64,000 nucleotides of DNA from the NCBI RefSeq assembly GCF_004340875.1, contig NZ_SLXQ01000012.1:62001-126000 (forward strand), in the 5' to 3' direction. The notes under the pieces were generated by a model. The model was not told the origin of the DNA. It did no database searches and was given only the letters and a program-made list of their open reading frames with translations. The translations under genes and the position numbers were made by a program. The stretch comes from Tamaricihabitans halophyticus (GTDB lineage: Bacteria; Actinomycetota; Actinomycetes; Mycobacteriales; Pseudonocardiaceae). This document shows, in pieces, positions 16,640 through 25,052 of the stretch (position 1 is the stretch's first letter; every line of letters begins with the position of its first letter).

Positions 16640-17000
16640 ATGCGTGATGCGTTTCGAGTGCGACTAGCCGTGCGCGGGTACGAGACCGATGCCAACGGCC
16701 ACGTCGCCGGCGCCGTGTTACTGCAGTACGGCCAGCACGCACGCTGGGAGTGCCTGCGAGCAGCGGGCGCCAAGCAGGGTCGTCTCCTCGACGCTGGCAT
16801 CGGCCCGATCAGTCTCGAGGAGACAATCCGAAACGTTCAGGGTCGAGCAGGAGATTCGACGCTCCGATGGCATTCTCGCGGCAGAGTTCACCAACATCGG
16901 TGGCCTGCTCGACCTCAGCAGCCGGCGGCTGATCGCTGATCCGGCCGAGCGGTGGCGCTCACTGGCGACCCGGCCCGAACTGCTTGGGCAGGATGACTGA
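16640..17000 (+). pseudogene. acyl-CoA thioesterase (4HBT hotdog), internal deletion plus frameshift
   Basis: The first frame begins MRDAFRVRLAVRGYETDANGHVAGAVLLQYGQHARWE, a typical hotdog thioesterase start, and runs to GPISLEETI at about 16830. The second part continues in a different frame from about 16836: ETFRVEQEIRRSDGILAAEFTNIGG, then LLDLSSRRLIADPAERWR, ending at 17000. Intact relatives carry some 30-40 residues between these blocks, so the gene has lost a segment and its frame. The original substrate would have been an acyl-CoA. It lies 44 bases outside the cassette's right boundary. Confidence 0.72.
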
Positions 17001-17256
17001 TCATCCTGCCCAAGTCTCATTGGCCCGTGCGCTCATGCTCGTTCACGTGTCTGGTGCGGCGCCTGGCGAGAGCCGCCGTGTTCGCCAATCGGCACCTGTT
17101 ACCGGACCCACGCCAGGTGTTTCGGCTCAGCTACATCATCGTGCAGCACCGGGATTCCGCGATCCATCGACGCCCCGGGAATCCGCGCCCCTAACGGCCC
17201 GCCGTACCGCTGGCATCGCGCCAGTGATGCCAGCGCGTCTGTCTGTCCGGGATCGG

Positions 17257-17820
17257 TCACGAGGACACGCTGTTGCGTACGGTCGAGTCGAGGAAGAACT
17301 GTAAGTGTTCGCGAGCCCGACGTTTGCCCTCGTCGCGCAGATCATCCGAACCGTGGAGGTAGATGAGCCGGACGAACACCAAGGGCGCCAGGAGTTCCCA
17401 CGCGATTGACTCTCTCCGGTACCGGACTGGTGCAGGCGGCCGTCCCGTGGCCCGCCGTCATTCACCGGCGCCAGGGCTCGGGTTCCACGTCCGACCATGC
17501 TGGGGACCAGGTGGAGTTGGCGGGAATCTCCTCACGAAGCAACAGTCGGCTGAACTGGCGAGCGCGGGGGTGCCGAAATAGGTCAACATCCGGTCGACCA
17601 AGCCGGTGAGAAATCGTTCCGGGTCTTTCTTGATGGCATCCGGCTGGGCGAGCAGCTCGACGACCGCATCGTCCACCGCGTTGGGGCGGCGCTGGTCAGT
17701 AGTTCGTCGTACAGGGCGCGCTTGGTCGGGAAGTGGGCGTAGAGGCCGCCGTCGGACAGGTCGGCCGCCTTGTCTTTGCGAGGGCGTCCGGAGGGCTTCG
17801 TGCACGTACCCCTTGCCCGC
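17257..17820 (-). pseudogene. TetR-family regulator remnant, multiply frameshifted
   Basis: On the minus strand, successive frames give AADLSDGGLYAHFPTKRALYDELL (TetR HTH end, about 17770-17700), then VDDAVVELLAQPDAIKKDPERFL to DRMLTYFG, then RQFSRLLLREEIPANSTWSP, and finally LVFVRLIYLHGSDDLRDEGK with REHLQFFLDSTVRNSVSS ending in TGA at 17257. No single frame spans them, and the N-terminal 40 residues are missing where the MFS gene ends at 17821. A dead regulator abutting a live transporter. Confidence 0.7.
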
Positions 17821-19005
17821 TTATCTCGGGAAGGCGTTTTGTTTGCCCGATGCCGTCAGGGTCAGCGCGACGGCGGAGAGCGCGATCATGCTCACTGGTA
17901 GCGATGCGGCGCCGAGGTTGTCCACCAGCAGTGCACCGAGCGCGCCGCCTCCGAAGATCGCCAGGTTGAACACGGTCGTGAGCATCGCGTTGGCCACGTC
18001 CATGCTGTTCTTCGAGGCGTTGCCCATTGCCGTCTGCAGCTGGGTTGCCGCACCGCCGAAGGCCAGCCCCCAGATCACCAGGGCGAGCATCGTAGTGGCG
18101 AGGGTCCCGCCAGCAACGAGAAGGATGGCCCCTGAGCCAATGAATAGTGAGGTCGCGGCGAGCACCAGTCGCCGAAGGGCCCGGTCGATCAGGGTACCGG
18201 TGATCCAGATGCCCAGCAGCGCCGCCACACCGAAGATGAAGAGCGCGATGTCGGGACGCATGCCCACATCGGACTGGGCGAGGTAGGGCGCGATGTAGGT
18301 GTAGAGCAAGTTGTGCGCGAGCATCCAGGTGAAGACGACCCCGAGGATGACCGCTACGCCAGGGATGGTGACCACTCGGTAGAGGGGGAGGCGCTTGTCT
18401 GCGCTGCTGCCCGGAGCGTTGGGCACGGTCACCAGCACCAGGAGGGCCACCACAAGGGTTACCAAGGAGATGGCGACAAAGGTCCAGCGCCACCCGATCG
18501 TCGTGCCGACCAAGGTACCCAGGGGCGTGCCCACGGACAGCGCCACGGGGGTGCCGGTCATAGCGATGGCCAGTGCCTTGCCCGCTGCGCGAGGGTCGGA
18601 GATCCGACGCGCATAACCGGCGAGCATCCCCCACAGAAGACCTGAGAACGCGCCGCCGATGAATCGGGCAACCAGTGCGACAACCAGTGTGGGCGCGAGT
18701 GCGGTCAGAGTATTCGCCACCACGAACCCGAGGAGACCTATGACGAGCAGCGGCTTACGCGATACCCCTTGAGTGATGGTGATGGCAGGAATCGCGGCCA
18801 GCACGGTACCCAGGGCGTAGGCCGATACCAGCTGGCCAGCGGTCCCCTCGGAGACTCCGAAGCTGCTGACGAGTTGGGGTAGCAGGCCGGCCGGAAGAGT
18901 TTCGGTCATGATCACGATGAACCCGGTCATCGCCATTAGGGCGAGGGCGAAGACCGGGAGACGGGGTGGCGCTTCGGCAGCGGACAACGTCGGGGGTGCC
19001 GACAT
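17821..19005 (-). CDS. MFS efflux transporter (AraJ/Cmx-like)
   Basis: A 394-residue, 12-helix drug:H+ antiporter-type MFS protein. Marks are FIVIMTETLPAGLLPQL (helix 1), the helix 4-5 antiporter region FSGLLWGMLAGYARRISDP and GTPVALSVGTPLGTLVGTTIGWRWTF (antiporter motif C-like). ATG 19005 is six bases after GGAG. That ribosome site lies inside the 40-bp palindrome that must bind the divergent TetR protein. It likely exports a hydrophobic toxin or sugar-like compound; substrate unknown. Confidence 0.9.
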   Translation of the reverse strand: MSAPPTLSAAEAPPRLPVFALALMAMTGFIVIMTETLPAGLLPQLVSSFGVSEGTAGQLVSAYALGTVLAAIPAITITQGVSRKPLLVIGLLGFVVANTLTALAPTLVVALVARFIGGAFSGLLWGMLAGYARRISDPRAAGKALAIAMTGTPVALSVGTPLGTLVGTTIGWRWTFVAISLVTLVVALLVLVTVPNAPGSSADKRLPLYRVVTIPGVAVILGVVFTWMLAHNLLYTYIAPYLAQSDVGMRPDIALFIFGVAALLGIWITGTLIDRALRRLVLAATSLFIGSGAILLVAGGTLATTMLALVIWGLAFGGAATQLQTAMGNASKNSMDVANAMLTTVFNLAIFGGGALGALLVDNLGAASLPVSMIALSAVALTLTASGKQNAFPR

Positions 19006-19010
19006 GGAGA

Positions 19011-19050
19011 CTCCTTCAATATTGGATTGATCGATCCAATATTGAAGGAG
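19011..19050. promoter_or_regulatory. 40-bp perfect palindrome, TetR operator
   Basis: Arms CTCCTTCAATATTGGAT (19011-19027) and its exact complement (19034-19050) surround a 6-base spacer TGATCG. It lies between the divergent MFS and TetR genes and includes the GGAG ribosome site of the MFS gene, so protein binding would block transcription, and the mRNA start would fold on itself. Confidence 0.8.
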
Positions 19051-19098
19051 GGGTCTCGGCCGTGTCAAACTGGATCGAACAGTCCGAAAGGAGTGTCG

Positions 19099-19698
19099 AT
19101 GTCCCCTGCCGGTCGACCCAGGAAGTTCGATGAGAAGCGGGTGCTGAACGCAGCCATGGAGACCTTCTGGGAGTACGGGTACGAGGCCACGAGTCTTGCC
19201 CAGCTCCGGGAGGCCACGGGTCTGTCCTCAGCGAGCCTCTACGGAGCCTTCAACTCGAAGGCCGAGCTCTTCAGGCGCGCTGTCGAGCACTACATCGAGG
19301 GACCCGGTCAAGTGGCGGAGCTCTCCCTTCGGGAGGGGTCTGCCGCCGACGTCCTTGAGGCAATGCTCCTGGACTCCATCGCGATGCAGTCGGAGGCCTC
19401 TCATCCCACAGGGTGCTTGGTCGCTCTCTCAGCGGTAGTGGGAGCTGACTCTGAAGACAGCGCCGCGGCCCGCGTAGCAGTCCAGCTGCGGCGGCGGGCT
19501 GACCGCGATCGGATCACCGCCTGCGTCCGAGCCGGAATCTCGGACAGGAGTCTCCGGCAGGACCTCGACCCCTTGTCGGCGTCGGCGGCGGTGCACACCT
19601 TCCTGCTCGGGATCTCGACCCAGCTCCGCGACGGGGTTGCCGCGGACCAGCTGCGTCAGGCGACGTCAATGCTGCTGGCGCAGATGAGATCCCGTTGA
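19099..19698 (+). CDS. TetR/AcrR-family transcriptional regulator
   Basis: A 199-residue regulator. The HTH reads VLNAAMETFWEYGYEATSLAQLREATGLSSASLYGAFNSKAELFRRAVEHY (about residues 15-65), followed by an all-helical ligand domain containing HPTGCLVALSAVVGA. That subgroup (TetR_C_16/YxaF-like, PTGCL motif) commonly senses small electrophiles or drugs. ATG 19099 follows GAAAGGAGTG; the upstream ATG at 19027 lies inside the operator and is not used. It controls the divergent MFS pump. Confidence 0.9.
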   Translation: MSPAGRPRKFDEKRVLNAAMETFWEYGYEATSLAQLREATGLSSASLYGAFNSKAELFRRAVEHYIEGPGQVAELSLREGSAADVLEAMLLDSIAMQSEASHPTGCLVALSAVVGADSEDSAAARVAVQLRRRADRDRITACVRAGISDRSLRQDLDPLSASAAVHTFLLGISTQLRDGVAADQLRQATSMLLAQMRSR

Positions 19699-20065
19699 GC
19701 TTAGTAGGTGCCTCAAAAAGATCATCGACCGATTCACCCCGGCGAAGTCTGGTCAGCGCCACCAACTCTCTGACCCAGAAATCAGGCGCGTAAAGCACCA
19801 TGACGATCTGATCAAGCAGCGCACTCGGGCGGTCGGTTCGAGTCGCGGTCTAGCGTCCCATGCCCCGGTGAGCACGGCAGGAAGAACGGAGACATAACGG
19901 AGCCCAGGCTACCCGTTAGCAGCCGCAAATATGATCTTGAAGGCGCGAAACCGCAGGTAAGAACACTGCCATCGGATGACTGGTTCAAGATCACCGCAGT
20001 CGAACCTGCGGGCTTTTAATCTCCGGGGTTGTCCTATGACACGGCCGGGGAACCCGGTCCTGGGC
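19699..20065. other. intergenic stretch without a recognisable gene
   Basis: A 367-base gap. Short open stretches exist (for example IIDRFTPAKSGQRHQLSDPE read from about 19730), but none has a start with a ribosome site or a family match I recognise. It may hold a decayed gene. The SARP boxes follow at its right end. Confidence 0.4.
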
Positions 20066-20094
20066 GTGTCAGATCAGGGTCAGGTCGGTGTCAG
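20066..20094 (+). promoter_or_regulatory. SARP-type heptamer direct repeats upstream of drrA
   Basis: Three heptamers GTGTCAG (20066), GGGTCAG (20077) and GTGTCAG (20088), each separated by four bases, give an exact 11-bp pitch. This is the operator geometry of SARP activators such as ActII-ORF4 and DnrI. The last repeat ends 22 bases before the ATG, so with the usual eight-base gap to the -10 the transcript would begin at or next to the start codon (leaderless). Confidence 0.75.
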
Positions 20095-20116
20095 GCCTGC
20101 CGAGCACGGTGGTCTC

Positions 20117-21058
20117 ATGACTGATTCAGCGATCACGGCTTCCGGGTTACGGAAGGCCTACCAAGACAAGGTCGTACTCGACGGCATCGATCTGGATGTC
20201 CGGGCTGGCACGGTCTTCTCCCTGCTGGGCCCGAACGGGGCGGGCAAGACTACGACCGTGAACGTGCTGACCACGCTGTTGCGGGCCGACGACGGGGACG
20301 TGCGCGTTGCCGGGCACGATGTCGTGACCGAGGAGAAGGCGGTGCGCAAGGCCATCGGGGTCACCGGTCAGTTCGCGGCGGTGGACGACCTGTTGACGGG
20401 GCAGGAGAACCTCCAGCTGATGGTGGATCTGAGCCCGGTGCCCGTCGCGGACGGCGAGCGGCGCGTCGCTCAACTGCTGGAACGGTTCGAGCTGGCGGAG
20501 TCGGCGTGGCAGCCGGTGTCGACGTACTCCGGGGGGATGCGGCGGAAGCTCGACCTGGCGATGACACTGGTCGGCGATCCGCGGATTATCTTCCTGGACG
20601 AGCCGACCACGGGGCTGGATCCGCGCAGTCGTCGCACGATGTGGTCGATCATCCGGGAGCTGGTGGGCGACGGCGTGACCATCTTCCTCACCACCCAGTA
20701 CCTCGAGGAAGCCGACAAACTCGCCGACCGGATCGCGGTGCTCGATCAGGGTCACCTGGTCGCCGGGGGAACCCCCGACGAGCTCAAGCGCCAGCTGCCC
20801 GGGACCCATGTCCGGCTCCGGTTCACCACCGACGCCGAACTCAATGCGGCCGCGCGGATCCTCGCCGACGCCACTCGCAACGACGAGGCACTGACCCTGC
20901 GGGTTCCCAGCGATGGCGGGACGGCGTCGTTGCGGGCGCTGCTGGATCGGCTCGACGAGTACTCGATCAGCGCCGAAGAGTTCTCCGTCCAGACACCCGA
21001 TCTCGATGACGTTTTCCTCGCCCTGACGGGCCACACCACAGAGGCGGTCTCGAAATGA
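20117..21058 (+). CDS. DrrA-family ABC transporter ATP-binding protein
   Basis: A 313-residue ATPase of the daunorubicin-resistance family. Walker A GPNGAGKT is at residues 38-45, signature YSGGMRRKLDLAM near 138, Walker B IIFLDEPTTGLDPRSR near 158, and the H-loop region is LTTQYLEEADKLADR (Gln-Tyr where many have His). The DrrA-type C-terminal domain ends with DLDDVFLALTG. ATG 20117 lacks a good ribosome site, consistent with a leaderless transcript. It overlaps the permease gene by four bases (ATGA). Confidence 0.92.
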   Translation: MTDSAITASGLRKAYQDKVVLDGIDLDVRAGTVFSLLGPNGAGKTTTVNVLTTLLRADDGDVRVAGHDVVTEEKAVRKAIGVTGQFAAVDDLLTGQENLQLMVDLSPVPVADGERRVAQLLERFELAESAWQPVSTYSGGMRRKLDLAMTLVGDPRIIFLDEPTTGLDPRSRRTMWSIIRELVGDGVTIFLTTQYLEEADKLADRIAVLDQGHLVAGGTPDELKRQLPGTHVRLRFTTDAELNAAARILADATRNDEALTLRVPSDGGTASLRALLDRLDEYSISAEEFSVQTPDLDDVFLALTGHTTEAVSK

Positions 21059-21798
21059 CATCCCATTCGATGGTCATGGTGCGTCGCAACTTCAAGCACG
21101 TCGCGCGGAATCCCATGACGGTGTTCAACGCCGTACTGATGCCGATCGTGGTGCTGTTCATGTTCGTGTACATGATGGGCGACGCGTTCAGCGTCGGGGT
21201 CGACTACGTCGATTACGCGACGCCGGGACTGTTGCTGTTGGCCGTCTGCTACGGGTTGGGGTCGACCGCGATCGCGGTGAACGCCGACATGACGAAGGGC
21301 ATCATCAACCGGCTGAAGGTCATGGACATCTCGCGCGGCGCGGTGCTGACGGGGCACGTCGTCTCCAGCGTGCTGACCAACCTGATCGCCGTCGCTGCGC
21401 TACTCGGGGTGGCTTTCCTGATGGGATTCGGCCCGACGGCGGGTCTGCTTGACTGGCTCGCGGCGGTCGGCGTCGTCGTGCTGCTTGGGTTCGCGGTCGG
21501 CTGGCTCACGATCGCCATGGGATTGGCCGCCAAGTCTCCGGAAACGGCGAGTATGGCGTCCCTGCCGCTGGTGATGCTGCCGTTCTTCAGCAGCGCGATC
21601 GTGCCCGCGGAGAAGATGGGGCCCGGCTTGCGCGAGTTCGCGGAGTACCAGCCCTTCACGCCGATCATCGAGACGTTGCGTGGGCTGCTGCGCGGTGGAC
21701 CGGAAACCGGTCAGGTGATCGCGGCCGTCGCCTGGTGCGTCGGGATCGCTCTCGTCGGGTATCTGTGGGCGTCGGCCACCCTCAAGAAGCGAGCGTGA
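21055..21798 (+). CDS. DrrB-family ABC-2 permease
   Basis: A 247-residue membrane protein with six predicted helices: RRNFKHVARNPMTVFNAVLMPIVVLFMFVYMMG opens the ABC-2 fold, and LPFFSSAIVPAEKMGPGLREFAEYQPFTPIIETLRGLL is the conserved ABC-2 signature region. It forms the exporter with the upstream ATPase. Its last 17 bases overlap the end of the convergent SARP gene, so the two transcripts are antisense at their 3' ends. Confidence 0.92.
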   Translation: MTSHSMVMVRRNFKHVARNPMTVFNAVLMPIVVLFMFVYMMGDAFSVGVDYVDYATPGLLLLAVCYGLGSTAIAVNADMTKGIINRLKVMDISRGAVLTGHVVSSVLTNLIAVAALLGVAFLMGFGPTAGLLDWLAAVGVVVLLGFAVGWLTIAMGLAAKSPETASMASLPLVMLPFFSSAIVPAEKMGPGLREFAEYQPFTPIIETLRGLLRGGPETGQVIAAVAWCVGIALVGYLWASATLKKRA

Positions 21799-24700
21799 CC
21801 GCGGCCAGCTCGCTCCAGCTCCTCTCCGCTCCCTCCCGAACCGCCTCGGCGAACCCGGCGTCGCCGAGGCGGCTTCGCGCTGTTCGCTCGATCCGTGCCA
21901 TGTCCGGGTGGGAACGATCCGGCATGCCGAGGACGCCTTCGCTCGCCGCCAGCAGCCGTGTGGCCTGCTCGTACTGTTCGCGCCGCAGCGCGAGGTCCGC
22001 GATCCCGACGAGTATCCGCGCGATCAGTGGTGCGTGCGCGGAGTCTGCCACCGCGCGGAAGGCAGCGACGCGGTGTTCGCGGACCTGGTCGAGATCCTCG
22101 GTGAGGTAGCCGAGCTGGTCGTGCATCGCCGCGTGGATGACCGACTCCGCATCCGCCATCGCCGTTTTCGCACGGTCGAGTTGTTGGTAAGCCAGGTCGC
22201 GATCACCTTGCCAGCGCGCGAGTTCCGCCCTCGACAGGGCCAGGTCGGCGAGCGCGTCCGGCCACACAATGCGGTCCGCGCACCGCTCGGCCTCGGCGAT
22301 GGCGGCAGCACTCGACTCGTCGTCGCAGGCTAGCCAGTGCAGCTGGGCCTGGCGCACTCGGATATGGAGTACGTCCTCGGTCGCACCGACTTCGGTGACG
22401 GTTTCGGCCGCCTGTTGGAGGTGCCCGCACGCGCGATCGAATTCGCCCCGCGTGGCGAGCCGGTCAGCCAGCGCGGCCAGTGCGAACGAGATTCCCCAGC
22501 GCTCTCCGAGAGCACGAAACTCGGCGAGCGCGGTCTCGATGTCCGTGTCCGCTGCACTGTCGTCGCGACCGAGCATGATCCGCATCCGGCCGCGCGTCAG
22601 CCTGGCCTGCGCGCGGGTCCATGGGTCGTCGTCGACCAGCAACGGTTCGAACGCGGGCAGGAAGTCGGTTGGCTCTCGCAACATTCGTTCCAGCACCGCG
22701 ACGAACCCCAACACCGGGTGCTTACGCTGCACGCGCTGACTGAGTTCGTAAGCCTGGTGGATCCATTCCTGCGCCTGGTACTGGCTGGCCTGTCCAGCGG
22801 TCACGAAATAGGCGACGTGCGCGTACGCCGCCGCCCGCACCTCGTCGGTGACCTCGCCGGAGGTGCTGGCGGCCGCGATGGTGAGCTCGGTGCCTTCGCC
22901 CCGGTGCCCACCGAGCAACCAGTACCAACCGGCGGCAGCCACGAGCCGCATCGCCGCTTGCGCCTCGCCTGCCGCGACCGCCCCGCGCACCGCGGCAGTG
23001 ATGTTGTCGTGCTCGCGCTTGAGCACGAGAAACCAATCGACCTGCTCCGCGCGGCGCAGCTGCGGCTCCGCGGTCTCGGCGAGATCCGTGAAATAGGCAA
23101 GATGCGCACGGCGTGCCAGCTCCGATTCGCCCGCCTCCGCGAGCCGCTGCTGGGCGTACTCCTTGATCGTGCCGAGCATCCGGTAGCGCGGCCCGCCCTC
23201 ACTTTCGGCGACCACCAACGACTTCTCGGTCAGGGCCGTCAGCAGCTCGAGCACCTCCGAGGAGTCGACCGCAGTGGTCGTCGTGTCCGTGCAGACCTGC
23301 TGTGCCGCTTCCAGGCTCGCCCCTCCGGTGAACACCGACAGCCGGCACAATACGAGCCGTTCGGTGTCGGTGAGCAGTTCCCAGCTCCAGTCGACCACCG
23401 CGCGCAGGGTCCGGTGCCGAGGCAGTGCGGTACGGCTGCCGCCGGTCAGCAGGCGGAATCGGTCGTCGAGCCGATCGGCGAGCTGATCGAGGGACATGGT
23501 GCGCAGTCTGGCCGCGGCCAACTCGATGGCCAACGGAATCCCGTCGAGCCACTGACAGACGCGTGCCATGGTGGACAGCGTGCCGGTGTCGGTCACGACG
23601 TCCTTGCGTACCGCACGGGCTCGGTCTAGCAGTAGTCGGACGGCTGGGGACGACTCGATCGTGCGGGAATCGGCGTCCGCAGTGGGCGAGACCAACGGTG
23701 CCACCTGCCACAGCGCCTCCCCGGTAATGCCGAGTGGCTCCCTGCTCGTCGCGAGGATCCGCAGCCGCCCGCATTCTCCGAGCGCTCGATAAGCGAAGGC
23801 TGCGGCGGAGGAGATCACGTGTTCGCAGTTGTCCAGAATCAGCACCATCGCGCGCTCGCGCACCGCGGCGATGACCCGATCCGTAGGGTCGGCTTCCGAT
23901 GCCTCGCCGAGCAATGCGTCGCGCAGCCGGACCGCGGCGAGCGTCGCTTGCGCCACGTCATCGTCGGGGCCGATGGTCGCGAGCTCGACCAGCCAGACGC
24001 CATCCGGCAGATCGCCGACCATCGTGCGCGCGGTTTCCGTGGCAAGCCGGGTCTTCCCCGCGCCGCCGGGTCCGATCAGCGTGGTGAGCCGATGGTTATC
24101 CAGGAGCTCGCGCACTGCCACGACATCGTCGTCCTTGCCGACGTAGCTGGTGAGCTCCGCACGCAGATTGGTCTTCCGGGTCTCCGCCCGCTGTGCCAGC
24201 TCACCTCGCAGCAGTGCGAGGTGCAGGGCGGACAACTCGGGTGACGGGTCCACACCCAGCTGATCAGCCAGGGTTTCCCGGGTGCGCTCGTACACGAGCA
24301 GTGCTTCGCTGTCGCGACCGGTCGCGACGAGAGCACGCATCAACGCGGCGACGAGCCGTTCGCGCACCGGATGCGCCGCCACCACGTCGGTCAGCTCCGC
24401 AACCACCTTCGCACCGTGGCCGAGGCTGATCTCCGCATCGAACCGGTCCTCCATCGCCGCCAGGCGCAACGTTTCGAGCCGGGTCACCGCTGCGCCGAGC
24501 GCCGCGCTGTCGGGCAGGTCGACGCCCTGCAACGCCGCACCGCGTCACAAGGCGAGTGCGTCCCGCAGTCGCTTTACCCGCTGCGGCGCCTCGTCGTCAC
24601 GTGCCCGGCCGACAAGGTGCTCGAACCGAACGGCGTCGATGGCGTCGGGGCTGATCTTCAATCGATAGCCGTTCGACTGTCCCTCGACCGAACCTTCCGG

Positions 24701-24922
24701 TAGCGCCTTCCGCAGCCGCGAGACCAAGCGTTGCAAGGCATTCGCCGCCTCGGCAGGCGGGCGCTCGCCCCAGATCCAATCGACGAGTGCCGCCTTCGAG
24801 ACGACGCGACCTGGTTCGAGCGCGAGTGCGATCAACAGGCCGCGCAACCGGGCACCCGGTACGTCGGCCGCGGCGCCGTCGTCCGTACGGACTTCGAACG
24901 GGCCTAGCACCTTGATCTGCAC
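21782..24922 (-). pseudogene. SARP/AfsR-type regulator (BTAD + NTPase + TPR), interrupted by one in-frame TGA
   Basis: One continuous frame of 1,046 residues, broken only at codon 126 (24545-24547). The order is an OmpR-type winged helix (MQIKVLGPFEVRTDDG to SNGYRLKISPD), the BTAD domain, an NTPase (Walker A LIGPGGAGKTRLATE near residue 283, Walker B VLILDNCEHV) and a TPR-like helical tail. The stop falls in LALxRGAALQGVDLPD, where relatives have Trp (LWRG), so TGG to TGA is the simplest explanation. Upstream product 24545-24922 (125 residues) keeps the DNA-binding domain; downstream frame 21782-24532 keeps the rest. Sequencing error or stop-codon readthrough are alternatives. Its likely targets are the flanking drrAB and P450 genes. 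Confidence 0.8.
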
Positions 24923-24974
24923 CTGGCCGATCCTGCCATGGGCGAGCCCCTTGGCCGCTACCAGCAGGTCTTCG

Positions 24975-25003
24975 GTGTCCGGGCAGTGTCAGCCGGATGT
25001 CAG
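24975..25003 (+). promoter_or_regulatory. SARP-type heptamer direct repeats upstream of the P450
   Basis: Heptamers GTGTCCG (24975), GTGTCAG (24986) and ATGTCAG (24997) at exact 11-bp pitch, nearly the same as the set before drrA. They lie between the divergent SARP regulator and P450 genes, so the regulator may control both and itself. Confidence 0.75.
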
Positions 25004-25052
25004 CGCCCCCGGCGAGCGTTGGCCGCAACCGACCGTCACGAAAGGACACCAG

